Position numbers and translations under genes: made by a program. A DNA stretch of 64,000 bases from Sphingorhabdus sp. Alg231-15 (GTDB lineage Bacteria; Pseudomonadota; Alphaproteobacteria; Sphingomonadales; Sphingomonadaceae): the NCBI RefSeq assembly GCF_900149705.1, contig NZ_LT703001.1, forward strand, positions 3,156,001 to 3,220,000, read 5' to 3'. This document shows positions 18,444-25,369 of this stretch, piece by piece. Under the pieces are notes generated by a model. That model searched no databases. It was not told where the DNA came from and worked only from the letters and a program-made list of their open reading frames with translations. The first letter of the stretch is position 1. Each line of letters begins with the position of its first letter.

Positions 18444-19688
18444 TCAGTCCGCGCCGATATGATGTGGCCTGACCATCCATTCGCGCCCCTTCAGCATGCC
18501 GTGCCAATAGACTGGTGGCAAAATCGTGTCTTTCAACAGCCATGCCAGCCGGGAGGGGCGCGTGCCATCGATCAACCAGTTGGGAAAGCTGGGTAGCAGC
18601 TTACCGCCATAGCCGAACTCGGCGAGGATGATCTTGCCGCTTTCCACTGTTAACGGACAGCTGCCATAGCCGTCATAGTCGGCGACTGGCGGCTTGCCTT
18701 CCAACGCAGCCAGCGCATTGACCGCTACCACCGGTGCTTGCTTGCGAGCGGCGGCCATGGTTTTGGCATTGGGTGCGCTGCAGGCATCACCGAGCGAGAA
18801 AATATTCGGATATGTCATATGTCGCAATGTGGTCTGGTCAACATCGACAAACCCGTTTTCTGCGGCGAGCGGACTTGATTGAATGAAATCGGGAGCCCCC
18901 TGGGGCGGAACGACATGGATCATGTCAAATGCTTCCTGCACACGCTTTGTCTCGTCGCCGTCTTTTTGTTCGAAAGTCGCGATTTTGGCCTCGCCATCAA
19001 CGGCAACAAGCGTGGATTCAAAGTTCAGATGTGCATTATAGCGTTCTACATATTCCATCAGGGCCGGGACATAGTCCTTCACGCCAAACAGCACCGCGCC
19101 GGCATTGTGAAATTGCACATCAATATTGTGCAAAATGCCCGCCTTCTCCCACCGGCTGCAGGATAGATACATCGCCTTTTGCGGTGCACCGGCACATTTG
19201 ATCGGCATTGGTGGTTGCGTGAACAGCGCGCGGCCCTTCGCCAAATCCCGGACCAGACGATTTGTATAAGGCGCGAGATCATAGCGGTAGTTGGACGTGA
19301 CACCGTTCTTTCCAAGTGCCTCGGGCAAGCCTTCTATAGCGTCCCAGTTCAACTTGATCCCGGGGCAGACGATAAGCACATCATATCCGATTTTTTGCCC
19401 GTCTGCCGTGAGAACGAGCTTGCCCTCCGGATCGAACTTCTCTGCTACGGCCTTGACCCATTTTGCGCGACTGGGGATCAGGCGTTTTTCCTCGCGCCGG
19501 GTGAAGTCGAGAGAGAACACACCGCCGCCCACCATTGTCCAGCCCGGCTGATAATAGTGAACATCCGACGGTTCAATGATGGCGAGAGTTACATTCTGGT
19601 CGCGCTTGAATATACTTGCGGCGGTCGCAATGCCGGCCGAGCCGCCGCCGACAATGACAATGTCATATTTGCTTTGCTCACTTGCCAT
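18444..19688 (-). CDS. sqr: Sulfide:quinone oxidoreductase, type II (SQOR-like)
   Basis: The enzyme oxidises sulfide at the membrane, passes electrons to quinone and delivers sulfane sulfur to an acceptor such as glutathione. The 414 residues begin with an FAD-binding motif (DIVIVGGGSAGIATAAS). The redox cysteine pair is C165 in KCAGAPQKAMYL and C344 in GSCPLTVESGKIILAEF; both contexts match mitochondrial SQOR, which defines type II. A GDACSAPNAKT motif near 300 closes the FAD site. I chose ATG 19688, preceded by GGAAGG, over an upstream in-frame ATG. It follows the YeeE-type genes in one operon. Confidence 0.93.
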   Translation of the reverse strand: MASEQSKYDIVIVGGGSAGIATAASIFKRDQNVTLAIIEPSDVHYYQPGWTMVGGGVFSLDFTRREEKRLIPSRAKWVKAVAEKFDPEGKLVLTADGQKIGYDVLIVCPGIKLNWDAIEGLPEALGKNGVTSNYRYDLAPYTNRLVRDLAKGRALFTQPPMPIKCAGAPQKAMYLSCSRWEKAGILHNIDVQFHNAGAVLFGVKDYVPALMEYVERYNAHLNFESTLVAVDGEAKIATFEQKDGDETKRVQEAFDMIHVVPPQGAPDFIQSSPLAAENGFVDVDQTTLRHMTYPNIFSLGDACSAPNAKTMAAARKQAPVVAVNALAALEGKPPVADYDGYGSCPLTVESGKIILAEFGYGGKLLPSFPNWLIDGTRPSRLAWLLKDTILPPVYWHGMLKGREWMVRPHHIGAD

Positions 19689-19717
19689 TGAACATCCTTC
19701 CCGATGACTATCATGGA

Positions 19718-20125
19718 TCAATTGGTAACGCGGTGGACGAGCATTCCGGCCAACATGGCTGCGACGAACACCAAAGCGGGCAGCGGATTGATCGCCAGAT
19801 CAGCCAATCCCGGTCCAGGGCAAAGGCCGCTAATGCCCCAGCCAGCACCAAACAAGACCGCTCCGATCGCCAGTTTGCGATCTATAATCTGTGTTCCCGG
19901 CAAGGAAAATTGAGTGTCTGCAAATGGTTTTTCGATCCGTCGCTGGACGAGCCATGCGATTGCCGTCGGAATGATCGCGCCGCCCATCACAAAGGCGAGC
20001 GTCGGATCCCAATTGCCAAACAGATCAAGAAACCCCTGAACCCGCGCTGGATCGGACATGCCGGAATAGGCAAGGCCAGCACCGAATATGCTGCCAGCAA
20101 CCAGAGCAATGACAAGGCGGATCAT
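19718..20125 (-). CDS. YeeE/YedE family (DUF6691) membrane protein, C-terminal half type
   Basis: The 135-residue protein has four hydrophobic stretches and the motif GAGWGISGLCPGPGLADLA near 89-107, the second conserved cysteine loop of YeeE/YedE thiosulfate or sulfur-compound channels. Together with the next gene upstream it makes a split form of the full-length protein. The start at 20125 overlaps the stop of its partner by four bases, so the two halves are translationally coupled. Such pairs are often found beside persulfide dioxygenase and BigR-type repressors. The transported species is not proven. Confidence 0.88.
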   Translation of the reverse strand: MIRLVIALVAGSIFGAGLAYSGMSDPARVQGFLDLFGNWDPTLAFVMGGAIIPTAIAWLVQRRIEKPFADTQFSLPGTQIIDRKLAIGAVLFGAGWGISGLCPGPGLADLAINPLPALVFVAAMLAGMLVHRVTN

Positions 20126-20562
20126 AGCAAACCGCCCAAGCGCATCAGGGCTACCGTCGCAAAACCACTCGCCATAAAAATTGCGGTTGCAATGAGCGAA
20201 CGCCGTGAGAGCCTCGACATGCCGCAGACACCGTGCCCACTGGTGCATCCCGAACCGAGCCGTGTACCGAACCCGACGAGCAAGCCGCCCAAGATCATCG
20301 GGATCACTGATGGCGGAAAGCGCGTCACAACACCGCCGGTTGCAAGGGACACCAAAAGCGCTCCCAGAGGCAGGCCGATCACGAAAGCGATCGCTATGCT
20401 TCGTGGTGTGCCGCTATCCGAAATAGATGTCGCCCGAGCCGCAAGCCCGCTAACACCAGCGATGCGCCCAAGGCCAAGTAGCATCAATGCCGCTGCAACG
20501 CCGATCATCAGGCCGCCAATAAGGCCTTCAACCGGCATCGCATGAGGAAAAGCGGCGAGCAT
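20122..20562 (-). CDS. YeeE/YedE family membrane protein, N-terminal half type
   Basis: The protein has 146 residues. The key loop GSGCTSGHGVCGMSR (about 103-117) has the two cysteines used by YeeE/YedE proteins to pass thiosulfate or sulfane sulfur across the membrane. Hydrophobic segments lie near 13-33, 56-76, 85-100 and 122-143. Its start codon overlaps the end of the persulfide dioxygenase gene (TGATG), and its end overlaps the partner half by four bases. Confidence 0.88.
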   Translation of the reverse strand: MLAAFPHAMPVEGLIGGLMIGVAAALMLLGLGRIAGVSGLAARATSISDSGTPRSIAIAFVIGLPLGALLVSLATGGVVTRFPPSVIPMILGGLLVGFGTRLGSGCTSGHGVCGMSRLSRRSLIATAIFMASGFATVALMRLGGLL

Positions 20563-21479
20563 CAGACGCCGTTCAGCGGAAGTTTGAGATAGCGGACACC
20601 GTTATCCTCGACTGGCGGGAGATGACCCGCCCGCATGTTGACCTGAACTGATGGCAAGATCAGGCGCGGCATATCGAGTGTCTTGTCACGCGTGGTTCTC
20701 ATCTTGACGAAGTCATCCTCGCTTATCCCGTCATGGGCATGAATATTGCCTTCCCGCTGCGCAGCCACGGTGGTTTCCCAGACATATTGGTCGCGCCCTT
20801 CTGGCAGATAGTCATGGCACATGAAGAGGCGCGTGGTTCTGGGAAGTTGCAATATCCGGCGGAGCGAACGATATAGTTGACGCGCGTCACCGCCCGGAAA
20901 ATCGGCCCGGGCAGAGCCATAATCCGGCATGAACATAGTGTCGCCAACAAACACCGCATCGCCGATCACATAGGCTATGTCAGCTGGCGTGTGACCGGGC
21001 ACATGCATGACGGTGACATCGATATTGCCAATGGTGAATGTGTCGCCATCAGCAAAAAGATGGTCGAAGTCTGACCCGTCGCGTTGAAATTCCGTGCCTG
21101 CATTGAACAGCTTGCCGAACACCTGTTGGACTTCGACAATATGCTCGCCAATCGCAATTTTGCCGCCGAGTTTTTCCTGCAGATAGGGCGCGGCTGAGAG
21201 ATGATCGGCGTGGGCATGGGTCTCCAGGAGCCATTCAACTGTCAGACCCTGATCCTTCACATATTGGATCACTTTGCTCGCGGAATCGAACGACGTCCGC
21301 CCTGACGCGGGATCAAAATCAAAGACACTGTCGACAACCGCTGCTTTTTTCGTTTCTTCATCGTGGACCACATAGGTGACCGTGAAGGTCGGTTTGTCAA
21401 AAAAAGCCTTGATAATGGGGATGTTCCGCTGCGCCGAAGACACTTGATTCGACGCATGGATAAGTACTGAGTCGGTCAT
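20562..21479 (-). CDS. Persulfide dioxygenase-like MBL-fold protein (Blh/ETHE1 type)
   Basis: The enzyme class oxidises glutathione persulfide to sulfite with an iron-bound metallo-beta-lactamase fold. The 305 residues contain the metal motif HAHADH at 88-93, a GHTPADIAYV histidine near 155 and FVGDTMFMPDYGSARADFPGG, the family's typical continuation. The start at 21479 is preceded by AGAGGAT. It is the first gene of a five-gene leftward operon (dioxygenase, two YeeE halves, SQR, SulP) and faces the peroxiredoxin gene across two palindromes. The role in sulfide detoxification is strongly suggested by these neighbours. Confidence 0.9.
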   Translation of the reverse strand: MTDSVLIHASNQVSSAQRNIPIIKAFFDKPTFTVTYVVHDEETKKAAVVDSVFDFDPASGRTSFDSASKVIQYVKDQGLTVEWLLETHAHADHLSAAPYLQEKLGGKIAIGEHIVEVQQVFGKLFNAGTEFQRDGSDFDHLFADGDTFTIGNIDVTVMHVPGHTPADIAYVIGDAVFVGDTMFMPDYGSARADFPGGDARQLYRSLRRILQLPRTTRLFMCHDYLPEGRDQYVWETTVAAQREGNIHAHDGISEDDFVKMRTTRDKTLDMPRLILPSVQVNMRAGHLPPVEDNGVRYLKLPLNGV

Positions 21480-21503
21480 GGGATATCCTCTTATATTCAT
21501 ATT

Positions 21504-21534
21504 TACATAAATCATGTAATACACTATATGTATT
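21504..21534 (+). promoter_or_regulatory. Two abutting palindromes between the sulfide operon and the peroxiredoxin-ArsR unit
   Basis: TACAT-N5-ATGTA (21504-21518) is followed, sharing one base, by AATACA-N5-TGTATT (21518-21534). Both are perfect, AT-rich and lie in the 101-base divergent gap. This is the expected shape and place for the operator of the ArsR-type repressor encoded at 22210, which would let it control both units. The symmetry is seen directly; binding is inferred. Confidence 0.65.
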
Positions 21535-21580
21535 GCGTCAATGGGCCTGCAATGTCAGACGGGTGCCAGAGGAAGATTTG

Positions 21581-22213
21581 ATGATAGAAGAACAGCCCGA
21601 TATCCCTGCAATGCTGCGCGTTGGGGATGTGATTCCGGACTTTGAAGCCCGCACGACACACGGACCGATCAAGCTGACTGACTATCGTGGTCGTTGGTTG
21701 ATTTTCTTCTCCCATCCGGCTGATTTCACACCAGTTTGTACAACCGAATTTGTCGCACTCGCACGCAAGGCTGATGTCTTTGAAAAGCTGGATTGCGCGC
21801 TGGTTGGCCTATCGGTTGACAGTCTCTATTCGCATCTCGCGTGGGTACGCGTCATTCAGGAACAATACGGGGCGGAGATAAGCTTTCCGATCGTTGAAGA
21901 TCCCAGCATGGCCGTCGGAAAAGCCTTTGGGATGATCGACGAGAACGCAACCGATTCCACAGCCATGCGGACAAGTTATTTCATTGATCCGCAAGGAATT
22001 ATTCGGGCAACAACCTGCTATCCCTATAATGTCGGGCGATCGGTCGATGAAATGATCCGCCTGCTCACCGCTTTGCAAACCGTTGCAGACGGGGAAGCGC
22101 TTACCCCCGAAGGGTGGCAGCCTGGTGGTGATCTGCTTGCAGTTCCGCCGGCTTCGATGGCCGATATTGACGATGGAGAAGACTGGTTCTGTCGGAAGGT
22201 TACACCCTCATGA
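21581..22213 (+). CDS. Peroxiredoxin (Prx6 / AhpC-TSA type)
   Basis: The 210-residue thiol peroxidase reduces H2O2 and organic hydroperoxides; some members also act on persulfides. The peroxidatic cysteine is C53 in HPADFTPVCTTEF. The long C-terminal extension and YFIDPQGIIRA place it in the Prx6 class. C204 in the tail (DWFCRKV) could resolve the sulfenic acid, as in archaeal Prx6 forms; C72 and C146 are further candidates. The start at 21581 follows AGAGGAAG. The ArsR gene overlaps its stop codon by four bases, so the two are co-translated. Its place in the sulfide island suggests protection during sulfide oxidation. Confidence 0.92.
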   Translation: MIEEQPDIPAMLRVGDVIPDFEARTTHGPIKLTDYRGRWLIFFSHPADFTPVCTTEFVALARKADVFEKLDCALVGLSVDSLYSHLAWVRVIQEQYGAEISFPIVEDPSMAVGKAFGMIDENATDSTAMRTSYFIDPQGIIRATTCYPYNVGRSVDEMIRLLTALQTVADGEALTPEGWQPGGDLLAVPPASMADIDDGEDWFCRKVTPS

Positions 22214-22608
22214 CCGTGCTCTTCGAAAGCCGGGAAATGGCCGATCGGGCTACCGAGAAATTGAAAGTCTATGCCCAGCCGCAGCGGCTGATGATCCTGT
22301 CATTTCTTGCTAGTGGAGAAAGTACGGTCAGTGACATCGATAATGCAACGGGCATCGGACAACCTGCGTTAAGTCAGCAATTGGCGGCGCTCAGGCGCGC
22401 GGAAATTGTGAAGACACGGCGGGATGGAAAACAAATCTGGTACGAACTGGCCGATGACACCGCGCGGCTGTGCGTCAAAACCATGGAAGTGATATTGAAG
22501 GACCAGCCGGATAAGCAGCAACTGCTGGAAGCCGCAACGCCCGGTGCATCGATTAAAGAACACAAGTCTGCGACCGCCGGCACTGCTGGTTTCGCCAAAA
22601 TTCTCTAA
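22210..22608 (+). CDS. ArsR-family repressor, BigR/SqrR-like but with a single cysteine
   Basis: The 132-residue winged-helix protein reads KVYAQPQRLMILSFLASGES in its first helices, with a recognition region GIGQPALSQQLAALRRAEIV (48-67) and a wing RRDGKQIWYEL. This resembles BigR/SqrR, which sense persulfide by a disulfide or tetrasulfide between two cysteines. Here the segment that in those proteins carries the first cysteine (GECS) reads GEST, and the only cysteine in the protein is C88 in TARLCVKTM. The C-terminal 35 residues are low-complexity (Ala, Lys, Thr, Gly). It is coupled to the peroxiredoxin gene by ATGA and probably binds the two palindromes at 21504-21534. Confidence 0.88.
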   Translation: MTVLFESREMADRATEKLKVYAQPQRLMILSFLASGESTVSDIDNATGIGQPALSQQLAALRRAEIVKTRRDGKQIWYELADDTARLCVKTMEVILKDQPDKQQLLEAATPGASIKEHKSATAGTAGFAKIL

Positions 22609-22622
22609 GCGCAGCCAGAAAC

Positions 22623-22649
22623 TATGTTCTTTTTGCGGTATAGAACATA
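22623..22649. promoter_or_regulatory. Inverted repeat between convergent genes
   Basis: TATGTTCT and AGAACATA are perfect 8-base arms separated by 11 bases. The stem is AT-rich with no following T-run on either strand, so it is weak as a terminator. It contains GTTC and GAAC but not in the direct GTTC-N7-GTTC order of a LexA box. It lies between the ends of the ArsR gene and the PNPOx-like gene. Confidence 0.45.
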
Positions 22650-22668
22650 ATCTGCTGCAGTTTTCAGA

Positions 22669-23115
22669 TCAGGCTTCGACAAGTTCAGTATGACCGAACC
22701 CCTTGCTATAATCGAGAAGTGAAACGATCACGAGATCGACACGAACGAATGCGACTTCGGCCTGTTCATCCATGGTCAGATCCTCAATCTGCGGGAATTT
22801 CGCATAGATTAGCTGTCCGATCTTTTCTTGTTCAGTTTTGCCGGTCACAATGGTTGCATGGCCAGCTGCAGAAAGGCTTTTGATATCATCCCAGTCTGCG
22901 TAGGGGCGATCAACCGTTAGCGACACTCTTCCGTCCCGGGCGATGTTTCGGGCTTTTTGCGAGTCCGCTGATGTTCCGAAATAGATGGTGAGATCATCGT
23001 TCACAAAACTGACCGTGGTTGCTTGCGGAAACCCGTTCTCACGAACGGTTGCAATGGTCATGTCATTGACGTCGGTCAGGATGGAACTGATCGTCTCATA
23101 TTGTATCTTGTTCAT
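22669..23115 (-). CDS. Pyridoxamine 5'-phosphate oxidase-family protein
   Basis: The 148-residue protein has the split-barrel flavin/F420-binding fold: MTIATVRENGFPQATTVSFVNDDLTIYFGT (about 19-48) and RDGRVSLTVDRPYADW are typical. Such small proteins bind FMN or other cofactors as dimers; the real PNPOx reaction is unlikely. GGAGG before the ATG supports the start. It is the only gene between the ArsR unit and a zinc alcohol dehydrogenase, with no sign of co-transcription (178 bases of gap). Confidence 0.82.
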   Translation of the reverse strand: MNKIQYETISSILTDVNDMTIATVRENGFPQATTVSFVNDDLTIYFGTSADSQKARNIARDGRVSLTVDRPYADWDDIKSLSAAGHATIVTGKTEQEKIGQLIYAKFPQIEDLTMDEQAEVAFVRVDLVIVSLLDYSKGFGHTELVEA

Positions 23116-23293
23116 AATATTTTCCTCCGTAGATGATTGGCCTTCATCCGCGCTGCAAAAGCGGAGAGCAGTTTAAGCGGTTCGACGACCGCAATGCTCA
23201 TGGCGATGAGATCCTGATGAAACATCAGCTGCGGCTTTGTCTGCGCAGGTCGACTTGGCCGCATATTGTTCCTCGAAGCTCATCAATCAGCGA

Positions 23294-24370
23294 TCACGGC
23301 TGGACTGCGATTTTCAGGACACCGTCACGCTGGTTGGCAAACAGGTCATAGGCTGTTTCGATATCATCCAGCGCAAAATGATGGGTGACCAGCGGCCGGG
23401 CATCTACCCGTCCGGATCCGATCACATCCATTAACCTGCGCATCCGTTCCTTGCCTCCAGGACACAGCGTGCTGACAATCTTATTGTCACCCAAACCGGC
23501 GGAATAGGCGTCCAGCGGAATGGTCAGATCTTCAGAATAGACGCCTAACGATGACAATGTACCCCCGGGCCGCAAGACCCGTAAGGCGGCCTCAAATGTC
23601 TGCGTCTTGCCCAAAGCTTCGATCGATACATCAACCCCGCGATCATCGGTCATCCGCATAATTTCGTCCACAGGATCAACTTTGCTGAAATCGACAACAT
23701 GATCGGCACCCATGCTGCGCGACATTTCCATCCGTTCGGGAATTGACTCCACTGCGATGATAGTTGTCGCGCCCATCATTTTGGCTCCGGCCGTTGCACA
23801 AAGCCCAATCGGGCCCTGAGCGAACACGGCAATCGTGTCGCCAATTTGAATTTTCCCGGATTCCGCTCCGCTGAACCCAGTCGACAGGATATCGGGACAC
23901 ATCAGCACCTGTTCGTCGGTCAGTCCATCCGGTACCGGAGCAAGATTGGCCATTGCGTCAGGCACTTTGAGATATTCGGCTTGAGCACCGTCAATTGTAT
24001 TCCCAAACCGCCAGCCGCCTATGGCTTTCCAACCGTGACCCGCCTGGCCTCCGCACTGGGCATGAAAGCCGCACAATGAGGCATAGGAAGTGCCGGCCGG
24101 TGTAATTGCACCGGCGATAACGCGCTGGCCTTCGGTAAAGCCTTCAACCGCAGAGCCAAGTTTTTCGATCACTCCCACCGGTTCATGGCCAACGGTAAGG
24201 CCACTTTCCACCGGATACTCACCCTTCAATATGTGAACATCGGTCCCGCAAATGGTGGTCGTGGTAATCCGGACCAGTGCATCTAAGGGGCCGATATCGG
24301 GGATCGGTTTTTCTCCCAATATGATCCTACCGGGCTCGATAAAAATCGCTGCTTTCATATGATTTTCCAT
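23294..24370 (-). CDS. Zinc-dependent alcohol dehydrogenase (MDR family)
   Basis: The 358-residue medium-chain dehydrogenase has the catalytic-zinc region CGTDVHILKGEYP with GHEPVGVIEKLG, and a nucleotide-binding domain (IAVFAQGPIGLCATAGAKMMGA). The structural-zinc loop is altered: only CGFHAQCGG is seen rather than four closely spaced cysteines. It resembles bacterial secondary-alcohol or threonine-dehydrogenase-like enzymes; the substrate is not clear. An ATG at 24358 (MKAAIF) gives the more usual N-terminus, but GGAG is well placed for ATG 24370, so I kept the longer form. Confidence 0.88.
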   Translation of the reverse strand: MENHMKAAIFIEPGRIILGEKPIPDIGPLDALVRITTTTICGTDVHILKGEYPVESGLTVGHEPVGVIEKLGSAVEGFTEGQRVIAGAITPAGTSYASLCGFHAQCGGQAGHGWKAIGGWRFGNTIDGAQAEYLKVPDAMANLAPVPDGLTDEQVLMCPDILSTGFSGAESGKIQIGDTIAVFAQGPIGLCATAGAKMMGATTIIAVESIPERMEMSRSMGADHVVDFSKVDPVDEIMRMTDDRGVDVSIEALGKTQTFEAALRVLRPGGTLSSLGVYSEDLTIPLDAYSAGLGDNKIVSTLCPGGKERMRRLMDVIGSGRVDARPLVTHHFALDDIETAYDLFANQRDGVLKIAVQP

Positions 24371-24631
24371 AGGGGGAAGACTCCTTTGAAACGTCTAATC
24401 CTTTCGGGAAATTTATGAAAAACGGACAAATCCGTCTCTACGCAATTGCGCGTAGTCAGGGTGGAGCCACACCCGTCTTGTTCCGTAATAATACCTATCG
24501 CCTGCACAGTGACAGCAGCCTAAATTCTCTGTTCTCACAATCAAATATGGGAAGATCGGCGTGCTGAAGCATCGAGACAAATTGTTGCTTATCGGTATTG
24601 ACGCCAAATGGCTGACCCATAGCGGCCTGTG

Positions 24632-25369
24632 ATGTCCCAGCCTTTGAAATCAGCGACGGTAGAGCGTGATAGCCTCTATTCCATACGCGGGCTGACAAAA
24701 ATCTATGGCGAAGGACCTACGGCTGTATCTGCGCTGCGCGGTGTCGACCTGGATCTACCCAAATCTGCCATGGTGGTACTGCTGGGAGCCAGCGGATCAG
24801 GCAAGTCCACCTTCTTAAACATAATTGGCGGACTAGACGACGCAACTGCGGGAACGGTGATGTTCGAGGATCAGGAGCTAACCGCGCTTGATCCATCCGC
24901 ACTAACCGAATATCGGCGCAATTCTGTCAGTTTCGTGTTCCAGTTCTACAACCTTGTCGCTTCCCTGACTGCACGGGAAAATGTCGCGTTGATTACCGAA
25001 ATTGCTGAAGACCCGATGACTGCAGAAGATGCGCTGGCCATGGTTGGTCTGGAAGACCGGATAGATCATTTTCCATCGCAACTTTCCGGCGGGGAACAGC
25101 AACGGGTTGCTATTGCCCGCGCTATCGCCAAGCGACCCAAAGTAATGCTCTGCGACGAGCCCACAGGTGCGCTGGATAGTCAGACCGGCATCAGGGTTCT
25201 GGAGGCTCTCGATCAGGTTAACCGGGAACTTGGCACCACAACCCTTCTTATCACTCATAATGTCGTGATTGCCGATATGGCTGATAGGCTGTTGCGCTTT
25301 GCCGACGGCGCGCTGGTGGAAGATCGTGACAATCCAAAGCGCGTGGCGCCTTCCGCGATGCAATGGTAA
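24632..25369 (+). CDS. ABC transporter ATP-binding protein (MacB/LolD/DevA type)
   Basis: The 245-residue ATPase carries Walker [10 protein letters not shown], signature LSGGEQQR and Walker [13 protein letters not shown], with [16 protein letters not shown], the Q-loop phrase of the LolD/MacB group. It drives an FtsX-type permease whose gene overlaps its last codons (ATGGTAA). With the adaptor gene that follows it makes an ABC exporter operon. I took ATG 24632; a GTG lies one codon earlier. Confidence 0.93.
   Translation: MSQPLKSATVERDSLYSIRGLTKIYGEGPTAVSALRGVDLDLPKSAMVVLLGASGSGKSTFLNIIGGLDDATAGTVMFEDQELTALDPSALTEYRRNSVSFVFQFYNLVASLTARENVALITEIAEDPMTAEDALAMVGLEDRIDHFPSQLSGGEQQRVAIARAIAKRPKVMLCDEPTGALDSQTGIRVLEALDQVNRELGTTTLLITHNVVIADMADRLLRFADGALVEDRDNPKRVAPSAMQW

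Noticed and set aside
19682-20545. A 287-codon plus-strand frame opposite the two YeeE/YedE genes
   Set aside because: The minus-strand genes have conserved Cys loops and overlapping start/stop codons. The plus frame is Pro/Arg/Ala-rich with no support.
22623-22649. A second LexA box between the ArsR and PNPOx-like genes
   Set aside because: GTTC and GAAC are inverted and far apart instead of a direct GTTC-N7-GTTC repeat, and no gene starts there.
24413-24607. A small minus-strand gene in the gap before the ABC exporter
   Set aside because: The 64-codon frame has no ribosome-binding site, odd composition and no family resemblance. The gap holds only small imperfect hairpins such as CTACGC-N6-GCGTAG.
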